From Poriferisodalis sp026713105 (GTDB lineage: Bacteria > Actinomycetota > Acidimicrobiia > Acidimicrobiales > Poriferisodalaceae): a stretch of DNA of 64,000 bases. This document shows positions 50,840 to 59,288 of the stretch, piece after piece. The notes under the pieces were generated by a model, which ran no database searches, was not told the DNA's origin, and saw only the letters and a list, made by a program, of their open reading frames with translations. How positions within the stretch are numbered: the first letter of the stretch is position 1; every line of letters begins with the position of its first letter. Position numbers and translations under genes: made by a program. The stretch spans positions 3,224,001 to 3,288,000 of the forward strand of contig OZ220472.1 of NCBI GenBank assembly GCA_965115995.1. The letters run 5' to 3'.

Positions 50840-53263
50840 TCACCGGAAGTGCCCTGTGGCGATCCACTCGCTGGCGCTGTCGTCGTCGTAGCCGAGGTGC
50901 TCGGTGAGAACGTCCCAGAGGTGCTGGCCGAGAGTCGGACCCGCGTTCTCCAGAACGGCCGGGGTTCGGTGGAGATCGAATCCCTTGCGCTCGGCCCACG
51001 TCCGGCCGTGGACGGGGTGGGCGACGCGAGCGAAGTGGTCGCGGTGCGCGAGCTGCGGATCAGCCTGGAGGTCATCTGGGAACGCAACTCGGTGAGCCGC
51101 AATGCCGTGATCCTGCAGGAGCGCCTCCAGCTCGGCGACGTCCTGGCCGCGAGTCCACTCCGTGACTTCGGCCTCGATCTCTGCAGTGGCGGCGTGCCGG
51201 TCCGCGAGTTCGAGATCGGCCCGCGCCGAGCCCAGCAGTCCGGCGAGCGCCCGCCACTGAGTGTCGTCCTCGCAGGCAATGGCGATCCAGCGATCGTCGC
51301 CCGCAACCGGATACACGCCGTGGGGTGCCATGTTGCGATCGGAGTTGCCGCGCCAGGTTCCTTCACGTCCATTGACCTCGTCGTCGAGAAACGCTGGGCC
51401 GAGCAGGTGCATCGCTCCTTCGGCCTGACTGAAGTCGATGTGTTGACCGCCCCCGCCGCGACGCCGGTGATCCAGCGCAGCGAGGATCGCCATGACTGCG
51501 AACCGCGGCGCGGGGAAGTCGGTGTAGGTCCCCCACGGGCCGGCCGGATCGCGATCGGGCCATCCCGTAGTCGGATAGAGGCCCGACAAGGCGGCACCGG
51601 TGGTGCCGAAGCCCGACAGCTTGCGCAACGGGCCCGTCTGGCCGGCCAAGGTGCTCGACAGAACGATCACGTCGGGGTTGAGCTCGAGGAGCCGATCGGC
51701 TCCGAATCCACGTCCTTGCAGCACCCCGACGGAGAACGATTCGACGATGACGTCGGCCCAGCGCACCAGATCCGTCATCACCGGACGGACCTCGGCCGCT
51801 CCGATGTCCATCGTGAAGCTGAGCTTGCCTGCATTGAACGAGTGCCACAGGAGGGAGTTCTCGAAGCCACCCTGCTCACCCATGAACGGGACCGCGCCTC
51901 GAACCGGATCCGGCTTGGCCTCGGACTCGATGCGAATCACCGTGGCGCCGAAGTCGGCTAGGTGCCGAGTGGCTTCCGGCCCGGCAATCGCCCAGCTGAA
52001 ATCGAGCACCTTCACGCCGTCGAGCGGCAACAGGTCCCCAGATCCACCAGCGCCGACCTCGACTCTCGAGACCGGTTCCGCAACGACCTCATCGGTGTGC
52101 TGACCGAGAGTGGACGCCGCCCGCTGAGGACGCAGCGGTGTCGAGGTGAAACGGGCGAATCGACCGTTGTGCCGGACGCCGTCAATGACATCCCAGTACC
52201 CACGCTCACCGAAGTGGGGCGACTCCAGCAGGTCCCGCGTTGTCAACGCAACCGTCACCAGCAGACGGTGCTCCTCGGCGGCTGCTGTGATTTCGGCTCT
52301 CGTCTTGGTGGTCAGGAACCGCGCCAAGACCTCGGTGCCCTCGTGGAAGATCTTCAACGCCTCGGGATCGTCGGTTAACAACATCCCGAACCCGACCCAG
52401 TCGACGTCCCCGAACGAGTCGGAGCAACCGCCCTCGCGATGGACCCAGTTCCACAGGCGGATCGTGTAGGGACCGAACACCGGACCGAAGGCAAACAAAG
52501 ACGCGACGTAGCCGTCCGCGCACTTGTTCAGAACCTTCGAGAGCAGAGGCCCCTGCCTCAACCCACCAGCCACCCGCCGGCCTGGCTCCTGACCGACGAG
52601 CGGATAGGTCCCCAGAAGTTGGTTGGCCGACATGTACGAAGCCTGCGCAGACACCGAGGCGTGTTGGCCGAGTCCTGAACTCGCCCGCTCCGTCAACGCC
52701 ATCAGGGTCGCGCACGCTGCATCCAGCCCAGCGAAATTCCACGCCACCGGTTCGCTGAGCCGCAGCGGCGCCCGGTCATCATCACCTGTGAGACTCATCG
52801 CGCCCGACGCCGCAACCAGCGTGATGTCGGTGGCTGCCCAACCGGACTTGGGACCCGTCTCCCCGAACGGAGTGATGTTCACCGTCACCAGACCCCGATG
52901 AGCCGACCGCCAAGCGTCGAGATCGACATCATCCATCGCCCCGCTGTGCAGCACCACATCGGCGCCTGCGACGAGCCGGTCGAGATCGTCGGGACCCGAG
53001 ACCACCACCGAACGCTTGCCACGGTTCAGCGCCCGGTGCACCAGCGACTGCTCCGGCCCTGGTTGATCATCGGCAAACGGAGCGAGCCGGCGCGTTCGCT
53101 GACCCTCCGGCGGTTCCACCGCGATCACGTCGGCACCCAGCTGGGCGAGGAACATGCCGGCCAGACCGCCCCGGTCGTCGGTGAGATCGATGACGCGATA
53201 CGGCAGCGTCAGGTGTTCCTGTGTTCCGCCGTCAGTCTGCTGGGCGGAGTGAGTAGATGCCAT
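50840..53263 (-). CDS. Tandem CaiB/BaiF (class III) CoA-transferase, two fused domains
   Basis: 807 residues from the ATG at 53263, two class III CoA-transferase units joined head to tail (about 20-385 and 400-800); most family members have one unit of about 400. Unit 1: VIDLTDDRGGLAGMFLAQLGADVIAVE; the catalytic Asp aligns in TDITLVAASGAM. Unit 2: VKVLDFSWAIAGPEATRHLADFGATVIRIE; the equivalent segment FGTTGAALSGL has Gly in place of Asp. Thus unit 1 would hold the active site. The enzymes transfer CoA between carboxylic acids without a ping-pong acyl-enzyme pool. Last of a three-gene run with the hydrolase and the CaiB gene upstream. Confidence 0.87.
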   Translation of the reverse strand: MASTHSAQQTDGGTQEHLTLPYRVIDLTDDRGGLAGMFLAQLGADVIAVEPPEGQRTRRLAPFADDQPGPEQSLVHRALNRGKRSVVVSGPDDLDRLVAGADVVLHSGAMDDVDLDAWRSAHRGLVTVNITPFGETGPKSGWAATDITLVAASGAMSLTGDDDRAPLRLSEPVAWNFAGLDAACATLMALTERASSGLGQHASVSAQASYMSANQLLGTYPLVGQEPGRRVAGGLRQGPLLSKVLNKCADGYVASLFAFGPVFGPYTIRLWNWVHREGGCSDSFGDVDWVGFGMLLTDDPEALKIFHEGTEVLARFLTTKTRAEITAAAEEHRLLVTVALTTRDLLESPHFGERGYWDVIDGVRHNGRFARFTSTPLRPQRAASTLGQHTDEVVAEPVSRVEVGAGGSGDLLPLDGVKVLDFSWAIAGPEATRHLADFGATVIRIESEAKPDPVRGAVPFMGEQGGFENSLLWHSFNAGKLSFTMDIGAAEVRPVMTDLVRWADVIVESFSVGVLQGRGFGADRLLELNPDVIVLSSTLAGQTGPLRKLSGFGTTGAALSGLYPTTGWPDRDPAGPWGTYTDFPAPRFAVMAILAALDHRRRGGGGQHIDFSQAEGAMHLLGPAFLDDEVNGREGTWRGNSDRNMAPHGVYPVAGDDRWIAIACEDDTQWRALAGLLGSARADLELADRHAATAEIEAEVTEWTRGQDVAELEALLQDHGIAAHRVAFPDDLQADPQLAHRDHFARVAHPVHGRTWAERKGFDLHRTPAVLENAGPTLGQHLWDVLTEHLGYDDDSASEWIATGHFR

Positions 53264-53295
53264 GGGTGTCGGATTCCTCCGTTCTCCCCCTCCGT

Positions 53296-54204
53296 TCACA
53301 GGTGCTCATTCAGGAACGCAACGACTTGGTCAAGCGCACGGCGCGCCTCGGACAGTCTGAGGATCGTGAAGAATCCGTGCAGCTCGCCGTCGTAGCGGGT
53401 CAGCGTGACCGGGTTGCCGGCTGCCTTGAGGCGCCGCGCGTAGTCCTCGGTCGCGTCCCGAGTCGGGTCGTACTCCGCAGTGATCACCAGATTCGCCCCG
53501 AGATTCGACAGGTCCGTTGCCGCGGCAGGGCTGCAGTACGGCTCAGCGCGTTGGGCCGGGTCGGACGTGTACATGTCCCAGAACCATTCGCAGTCCTCGT
53601 TGATCAGCAGACCTCCTACACCTAATTCGGGATTGGAGACGCGCATCTCGGTGGTTCCGTACGCAGTCACCACCACCTTGGGCACTCCGAGACCTTCGTC
53701 GCGGGCGCGCAACGCCAAGGCGAACGACAGCGAGCCTCCCGCGCTGTCGCCGCCGACTCCGAGCCGGCTCACGTCGCCGGGAACCTCGGCAGAACCGGTC
53801 TGCAGCCAGCTCCAGACATCTACGCAGTCGTCGAGACCCGCCGGATACGGGTACTCAGGTGCGAGCCGGTAGTCGACCGAGACAATCACGACACCGGCGG
53901 CGTTGACGAGGTTGCGCAGGTACTCGTCGTGCATGTCGAGGTCGCCGAGCGCAAAGCCGCCTCCGTGCAGGTACATCAGGACCGGCAGGTCGGTTGCCTC
54001 GCTGGGGCGGTACACCCGCACGGTCGCTGCGCCCGCTCGCGTCGGCACCTGCACATCGAACCGCTGGAATATCTCGGTGGTCGGTGGGAGGGCGGTCTTG
54101 CGCATCACCTCTCGCGTCGTGTGCAGTGGCATCTCGCTCAGCGCGAGTGGCATGGCCCTCTTGACGGCCTCAACGAATGCGACAGATTCGGGTGACAGTG
54201 GCAT
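53296..54204 (-). CDS. Alpha/beta hydrolase of the hormone-sensitive-lipase type
   Basis: 302 residues from the ATG at 54204, preceded by AGGAG. Oxyanion-hole motif LHGGGFALGD (about 81-90), nucleophile elbow GDSAGGS, and likely Asp and His in EYDPTRDATEDY and GELHGFF. Esterases of this group hydrolyse short acyl esters or lactones. Sits between two CoA-transferase genes; probably supplies or removes an ester in the same pathway. Confidence 0.88.
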   Translation of the reverse strand: MPLSPESVAFVEAVKRAMPLALSEMPLHTTREVMRKTALPPTTEIFQRFDVQVPTRAGAATVRVYRPSEATDLPVLMYLHGGGFALGDLDMHDEYLRNLVNAAGVVIVSVDYRLAPEYPYPAGLDDCVDVWSWLQTGSAEVPGDVSRLGVGGDSAGGSLSFALALRARDEGLGVPKVVVTAYGTTEMRVSNPELGVGGLLINEDCEWFWDMYTSDPAQRAEPYCSPAAATDLSNLGANLVITAEYDPTRDATEDYARRLKAAGNPVTLTRYDGELHGFFTILRLSEARRALDQVVAFLNEHL

Positions 54205-54212
54205 GCGTACTC

Positions 54213-54311
54213 CTAGGCCGTGTTTTGTTTCATGTCGACGATCGACCGCACCGCGTCGGAGATGGCCGCTCGTTCGGTGGCCGGCTCGAAGCGCATGGTC
54301 ACCGACTCCAT
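54213..54311 (-). CDS. Possible 32-residue ORF or gene remnant
   Basis: A small frame of 32 codons (MESVTMRFEPATERAAISDA begins it) fits exactly between the CoA-transferase stop and the hydrolase ribosome-binding site. The sequence FEPATERAAISDAVRSIVDMK recalls the first helix of SnoaL-like or acyl-CoA dehydrogenase proteins, so it may be the stump of a deleted gene. Very short, and no independent support. Confidence 0.2.
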   Translation of the reverse strand: MESVTMRFEPATERAAISDAVRSIVDMKQNTA

Positions 54312-54320
54312 GGTGCTGGG

Positions 54321-55565
54321 TCACCAAATGGCATTGTCGATCCTCAGCTGCAGCAGCTCGTCCTCGGTGTAGCCGAGCTCGGCCAACACCTCGTCGGTGT
54401 GCTCGCCGTAGGAGGCGGTGGCGCCGCGGACGCCGTGGTGGTCTCCGACATCGAACGGCGTGGGCGGGCCCACGAAACCGTCATCGAACGTGACGAGATA
54501 CTCATTCTCCAGGATCCCCGGATCGTTGGCGAGATCCTCGAGTCGGTTGACGGGCGCCACCCAGGCACCACAGCCTCGCAGAGTCCTGAACCAGTGGTCT
54601 GTGGGGTGTTTGCGAAAGTGGGGCACCGCAATGGCTCGGAACTCCGATCGATTCTCCCGAACAGCGTCGATGTCGGCGAAACGCGGATCCTCGAGCAAGT
54701 GATCGAGTCCTGCCGCCTCGGCCAATGCCGGCCACTGTTGCGGGTGCAACGTCGCGACGGCGATCCAACCATCGGAGGTCTCATAGATCGTGAAGAGCGG
54801 ATTCGTCGTTTCGCCAGGCGAGAAACGTTCGAGCCGGGTGCCGAGATTCGCGGCCACGCCGACGGCCTGGTTCTGAAGCCAGAGCAGCGACTGGGTCTGT
54901 GAGGTCCCGACCACGTATCCCTTTCCGGTGATCGAACGCTTCACGAGGCCCGCCAGGACCGCGGAGGCCATGTGCGTGCCGGTGAGAACGTCGCTCAACG
55001 ACCCAGGGGGGTAGGTGGGTTCCTCCGTCGGTGCGATGCTGTCCATGAACCCCGCGTAGGCCATGCCCACCGTGTCCTGACACACGTCCTGCGCCAGCTC
55101 CCCGGTGAAACCGAACCCTCCGCCCCGGCAGTACACGAGGCGAGGATTGATCTCCATCAGGGTGTCGGAGCCGGCCCCGTAGCGGTCGAGAGCGCCGGCC
55201 CGGAGATTCGTGATGAACACATCGGCCTCGCGGATCATGCGCTCGAACACCGGTCGGGCGGACTCGGACAGGAGGTCGAGCGCTATCGACCGCTTGTTGC
55301 GGTTGAGCGATGCGTACACCCACTCCTGGCCTCGCTCGTCGAATGTGACCCCGAACGCGCTGTGAAGGCTGCGCATGACGTCGGCCTGCCCGACCTGTTC
55401 GATCTTGACCACGTCGGCACCGAGGCTGCCGAGCGCCAGTCCAGCGATCGGCCCCTGCACATACATCGCCAGCTCGATCACCCTGATGCCTTCGAGTGCG
55501 GGTCCGTCGTCGCTTGCCGAGCGTGGCATCGACTGCTCGGAGGCGTTCAGCGTCATCGTTGTCAA
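54321..55565 (-). CDS. CaiB/BaiF CoA-transferase family protein
   Basis: 414 residues, a single class III unit. ALEGIRVIELAMYVQGPIAGLALGSLGADVVKIEQVGQADVMR (about 23-65), NRNKRSIALDL, NPRLVYCRGGGFGFTGELAQD and the catalytic Asp in CQDTVGMAYAGFM. GDHHGVRGATASYGEHTDEVLAELGYTEDEL closes it. First gene of the minus-strand run (CaiB, hydrolase, tandem CaiB); substrate unknown. Confidence 0.92.
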   Translation of the reverse strand: MTTMTLNASEQSMPRSASDDGPALEGIRVIELAMYVQGPIAGLALGSLGADVVKIEQVGQADVMRSLHSAFGVTFDERGQEWVYASLNRNKRSIALDLLSESARPVFERMIREADVFITNLRAGALDRYGAGSDTLMEINPRLVYCRGGGFGFTGELAQDVCQDTVGMAYAGFMDSIAPTEEPTYPPGSLSDVLTGTHMASAVLAGLVKRSITGKGYVVGTSQTQSLLWLQNQAVGVAANLGTRLERFSPGETTNPLFTIYETSDGWIAVATLHPQQWPALAEAAGLDHLLEDPRFADIDAVRENRSEFRAIAVPHFRKHPTDHWFRTLRGCGAWVAPVNRLEDLANDPGILENEYLVTFDDGFVGPPTPFDVGDHHGVRGATASYGEHTDEVLAELGYTEDELLQLRIDNAIW

Positions 55566-55613
55566 GGTACCCGTATCACCAGGGTTGACTACCTCCGGCT
55601 ATTTTCGTCCGCC

Positions 55614-56030
55614 ATGGCTTCTTCGCAGTCGCCGAAGCTGCTCGCGGGCGGCAATCCGCAGATCCCCAAGGGCGACGGCGATGCCCCGGTGCAGGCGTAC
55701 ATCGAGGCGATGCCGAATTGGAAGGGCGACGTTGCTCGCCAACTGGATGACCTGATCGTGCGTGTTGTGCCCGACGTGCGCAAGGCGGTGCGGTGGAATT
55801 CGCCCTTCTACGGCGTTTCCGGGCGCGGCTGGTTTGCGAGCTGCCATGCGTTCACCCGCTACGTCAAGGTGACGTTTCTGTACGGCGCAATGCTGTCTCC
55901 CGAACCGCCCGGCTCAGGCAAGGACCCTGATGCGCGTTGGGTCGACATCGCTGAAGGCCAATTCGATGCCGCGCAGATGGAACTGTGGATCCGGCAGTCG
56001 TCAGCCCAGGACGGCTGGCACGGGTTCTGA
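55614..56030 (+). CDS. DUF1801 family protein (YdhG-like)
   Basis: 138 residues. The DUF1801 pattern is visible: PVQAYIEAMPNWKGDVARQLDDLIVRVVPDVRKAVRWNSPFYGV, followed by RYVKVTFLYGAML and the SGKDPDARWVDIAEG segment. Function of the family unknown (phosphohistidine-like or frataxin-type fold reported for relatives). Divergent from the CaiB gene. Confidence 0.8.
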   Translation: MASSQSPKLLAGGNPQIPKGDGDAPVQAYIEAMPNWKGDVARQLDDLIVRVVPDVRKAVRWNSPFYGVSGRGWFASCHAFTRYVKVTFLYGAMLSPEPPGSGKDPDARWVDIAEGQFDAAQMELWIRQSSAQDGWHGF

Positions 56031-56062
56031 TCGCCGACGGGCTGCGATCTCGCGGCTGGCGG

Positions 56063-57358
56063 TCAGCACAGTTCGAAGCCGGCCACCGGGCGCGTGGGGC
56101 GGCGGTCGACGACGCGCTCGCAGAATGCCCGCGCCTCGGTGAGGCGGTCGTCGTTCACGTATGCGGCGAGCAGCGTGTTGGTCATCAGGTCGCGTTGGGC
56201 GCGGCTGCCGCCGATGCGAACGACCTGGGGGATCAGCGGCTCGAGAACGTCGATCACCGCCGACCATTTCTCGTCGACGAACGCGGCATAAGCCCGCGCC
56301 AGTGTCGCCCCGGTGGTCTCTGCGGGCAGGCGTCCCGTCTCGCCGAGCTCTTGCAGCAGCAAGATGGTGGTTTGCAGCTGCTCGGATTCGCCCAGTGCGG
56401 CGTAGAGAAGGCCGACGTGGGCGTCGACGAACACCATCGGCTGGGGGAAGTTCTTCTCGTAGAACTCGCGCACCGACTCCCAAGTGTCTCGATCGCGCGG
56501 GTTGCCCGCTAGCTCTGTGCGCCACATGAACGACGAGGAATCGGAGAACACGGTGATCGGCGGGCTGGTTGTCGTACCAGGCAGGCAATTCTGACTGAAG
56601 GCCTCCCACGCGGCGTCGGAGCGTTCGACTGCCAGCAGTGCCAGCGCGTAGTGCCACCAGATGTGGCAGTGCAGGACGCTCGCCCGGTCGGAGCTGGGGA
56701 GCCACCCGTCGAGGAAACCGACCGCTTCGTCGTCGTCGCCGGCCTCGAAGAGCGCATGAATCAGCGTGTGGGCGCCATGGGGATTGGTCGGCCGTTGCTG
56801 TAGCGAGCGCTCAGCGAGTTCCCGGCCGCGGTCCCAGCGGCCCGTCTCGATGAGCGCAAACGCATGCACGGTCGCGAACCACCAGTCGTCGCCGTAGTGG
56901 GTGGCGAGCGGTTCGAGAAACGCGAGCAGCTCGGCTTCCCTGCCGATACGGCCGCTGAAGCCGATGGCACCGAACACGCCGCATGCGGGGGAGAGGGCGA
57001 ACGCGTCGCGGGGGTGCTCGGCGACGTGCCGCCCGATGAGATCGAGTGCTTGGGGAACCTTGCCGGCGACGAGCAGGCGGACAATCTCCACGTGCTGCTG
57101 TTCCCTCGCGGTGGCACCTTCGCTCAGCCGGACGGCAGCCTCCGCGCAGGCGCGAGCTTCGGCAGGCCGCACGTAGAGCTGATGGTGGCGGGCCATGGCG
57201 GCATGAGGGAGGGCGAACCCCGGGTCGGCGTCGATCGCCGTCGACAGGCACTCTTCGACCCCGGCATCGGCGGCGAGCATCCGATCGATGCCCTCGACGT
57301 AGGCGTCGCGGGCGGTTGCCGATGAGGTGCTGAGCTTGAGGCCGTAGCGATCTTCCAT
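56063..57358 (-). CDS. Tetratricopeptide-repeat protein (TTC38-like)
   Basis: 431 residues from the ATG at 57358, preceded by GAAGG. About ten helical pairs of TPR type are visible, e.g. GFALPHAAMARHHQLYVRPAEA, WWFATVHAFALIETGRWDRGRELAERSLQ and PHGAHTLIHALFEAGDDDEAVGFLDGWL. The sequence resembles the TTC38 family of soluble TPR proteins, function unknown. No signal peptide. The frame open upstream to 57457 is not homologous. Confidence 0.78.
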   Translation of the reverse strand: MEDRYGLKLSTSSATARDAYVEGIDRMLAADAGVEECLSTAIDADPGFALPHAAMARHHQLYVRPAEARACAEAAVRLSEGATAREQQHVEIVRLLVAGKVPQALDLIGRHVAEHPRDAFALSPACGVFGAIGFSGRIGREAELLAFLEPLATHYGDDWWFATVHAFALIETGRWDRGRELAERSLQQRPTNPHGAHTLIHALFEAGDDDEAVGFLDGWLPSSDRASVLHCHIWWHYALALLAVERSDAAWEAFSQNCLPGTTTSPPITVFSDSSSFMWRTELAGNPRDRDTWESVREFYEKNFPQPMVFVDAHVGLLYAALGESEQLQTTILLLQELGETGRLPAETTGATLARAYAAFVDEKWSAVIDVLEPLIPQVVRIGGSRAQRDLMTNTLLAAYVNDDRLTEARAFCERVVDRRPTRPVAGFELC

Positions 57359-57395
57359 GCGTTGCGCCTTCAAGGTTCTTTGTGTCCGCGGCTCC

Positions 57396-58394
57396 TCAGA
57401 CCACCACCAGCGACCAGACGAGAGGTAACCCGGACCCGAGCGCGGTCCACTCGGCATCTTCGGACACCTGCCATACCTCGCCGGTGTCGGTGCCGACGAG
57501 GACGCCGCCCACGTTTGCGGGATCGGCGATCAGACCGTGAAAATTGACAGGCGATGGCGAATGGGCATCGTCGCAGAGCGACCGCCACGACCGGCCGTGG
57601 TCGTCGGACCGGTACAGGGCTGCATGGGCCCCGCCTTCGTCTTTGTAGTGCGAGAACGCGGTGGGGGCGCTGGCGACGGTGACGCTGTAGGGGTCGCGGC
57701 GGTCGATGCACAGCGGGCGCGAGTAACGCGGCACGACGCCCTTCCAGGCGTATTCCCATGTCTCGCCGTAGTCGTCGGAGCGGAACACGCCGGCGTTGCC
57801 TTCGAGTTCTTCGGCGACACCGTCGAAGCGGCCGTAGCCGGTGCTGATGAACAGCACACCGGGCTCGGCGGGGTGGGCGAACATCATGTGAATGTCGGGG
57901 TTGTCGCCGGGCAGATCGACCGTCCAGCTCTCGCCGCCGTCGGTGCTGCGGGCTACCCCGCCGACCTCGACGCCGACCCAGATGCGGTCGGGATCGTTCT
58001 CGTCGATGACCAGGGCACGGGCGCGACCCGGTTGGGGAGGCTCGATGGGCACACACCACTGCGCCGCCTCAGGAAGGCTGGCGAACGAAGAAATCTCCGT
58101 CCATGTCGCTCCCTGGTCGTCGCTGCGGAAGAGGGCGGCCGGTTCGGTGCTGGCGTAGAGCCGCCCACCGGGCGCAGCGCGGATCTGCCACACGTCGCAG
58201 CCCTCGAGCTGAGGTCCAGACCATGTGTGACCGCCGTCCTCGCTGACGTACAGACCTCCGGCCGCACCAGCAAGCACGCGACCGTCGAGGTTCACGAGGT
58301 CGCGGACATGTCGAGCGTCGAGCGTCTGTGTGGCCCCTGCGTCGTCAATGACGAAGACGCCCCTAGTGGTACCCGCAAGCAGCTGACCGTTCAT
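57396..58394 (-). CDS. BNR/sialidase-like beta-propeller protein
   Basis: 332 residues made of about six repeats with the Asp-box pattern SxDxGxTW: SEDGGHTW, SDDQGATW, STDGGESW, SDDYGETW, SDDHGRSW. This predicts a beta-propeller like the VPS10/sortilin or photosystem stability factor class. No signal peptide, so probably cytoplasmic. The ATG is at 58394. It is 37 bases upstream of the TPR gene and possibly in one operon. Confidence 0.8.
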   Translation of the reverse strand: MNGQLLAGTTRGVFVIDDAGATQTLDARHVRDLVNLDGRVLAGAAGGLYVSEDGGHTWSGPQLEGCDVWQIRAAPGGRLYASTEPAALFRSDDQGATWTEISSFASLPEAAQWCVPIEPPQPGRARALVIDENDPDRIWVGVEVGGVARSTDGGESWTVDLPGDNPDIHMMFAHPAEPGVLFISTGYGRFDGVAEELEGNAGVFRSDDYGETWEYAWKGVVPRYSRPLCIDRRDPYSVTVASAPTAFSHYKDEGGAHAALYRSDDHGRSWRSLCDDAHSPSPVNFHGLIADPANVGGVLVGTDTGEVWQVSEDAEWTALGSGLPLVWSLVVV

Positions 58395-58439
58395 GGGATC
58401 ACCCTAGATCGCACGCGGAAACCACGAGTTCGGACTCGC

Positions 58440-59288
58440 TCAGTCGTTCGCGGATCTGCTTTGCTCGTCTTCTCTGGGGTCGTCGAGCGTGATTGACCAG
58501 CCTGGGCCGAGCTCGTCATCGAGGCGGTGCTGGAACATTCCCACGAGCATCGATGCGGGCAGGACGCACTCAGCGCAGGCCTCGTCGGGAATGTGGAGGC
58601 GGAGTGTGATGTGGTGTCCGTCGACGGAGGCAGTGAGGTCGGCGCGGTCCGCACGCAGGACCGCGGCGAGCTCCTCGACGATTTCGGCGGGAGCGGTACC
58701 GGTTGCTGGCGTTCCCGCAGCGTCGGCGTTGGCCGGTTTGCTGCCGCGGAGCGGCTGCGCTGCGGTGTCGGCGAGCAGGCCGAGCACGGTGGGCGTCACT
58801 GCATCGGCGAGTGCCATCGCCTCGTCTGTGGTGAGGCTGCCGATCGGGTGGGGCGCCGTGGCGAACGGGTAATCATCGAAGCCCTGCAGTTCGGCGATCG
58901 CCAGGCCAGTGCTGGCGAATGGCTCGGTCAGGATCGCGACAGCGGGCACGCCACGTTCCTCGAAGTGGATGGCGTCGAGCACACTGCTCGACGAGCAGCT
59001 GCCTCAATCGCCGATGGCGGCGATGATTGCCGTCACGTCGGCGGCCAGTGCCTCCACCTCCTCGGGCGAAGCCGGCAGGTTGGCGGTCGGCTTGAGCATC
59101 AACACCGCTTCGCTCGCACCGTGGGACTCGATCAGGTTTTGGGCCACGCGTTGCAGGATTCCGGGAGCGTGGGTCTTGCCGTTGCTCACCAGCCCGATGA
59201 CCGCGCCCTCGAGCGAGTCCGGCCGCGGCGCGAGCGCGGCACCAGCACTGGCACCTCGCAGGGTCGGATCGACCAGCGTGACGGTCAT
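58440..59288 (-). CDS. UGSC-family selenoprotein with in-frame TGA (Sec95)
   Basis: The frame runs without frameshift from ATG 59288 to the stop at 58440 except for one TGA at 59004-59006, giving 282 residues with selenocysteine at 95. The motif is GD-U-GSCSSS, the defining UGSC box. The upstream half (VDPTLRGAS, VIGLVSNGKTHAPGILQRVAQ) and downstream half (LDAIHFEERGVPAVAILTEPF) are contiguous parts of one fold. A perfect stem-loop follows the TGA, as needed for bacterial UGA recoding. The enzyme's reaction is unknown; the motif suggests a redox or Grd/Prd-like reductase role. ATG overlaps the upstream gene's stop (ATGA). Confidence 0.85.
58973..58993 (-). promoter_or_regulatory. SECIS-like hairpin downstream of the TGA Sec codon
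   Basis: Beginning 11 nt after the TGA, the RNA CGUCGAGCA-GUG-UGCUCGACG forms a perfect nine-base stem with a three-base loop. The loop starts with G, about 19 nt after the UGA. This fits the general bacterial SECIS rule (loop 16-37 nt after UGA, G in the first loop positions). It also lies in coding sequence, as bacterial SECIS elements do. Confidence 0.65.

Noticed and set aside
58440..59288. Frameshift or nonsense mutation dividing the UGSC gene
   Set aside because: Both halves are in the same frame, the only break is a TGA at the exact Sec position of the UGSC motif, and a SECIS-like hairpin follows.
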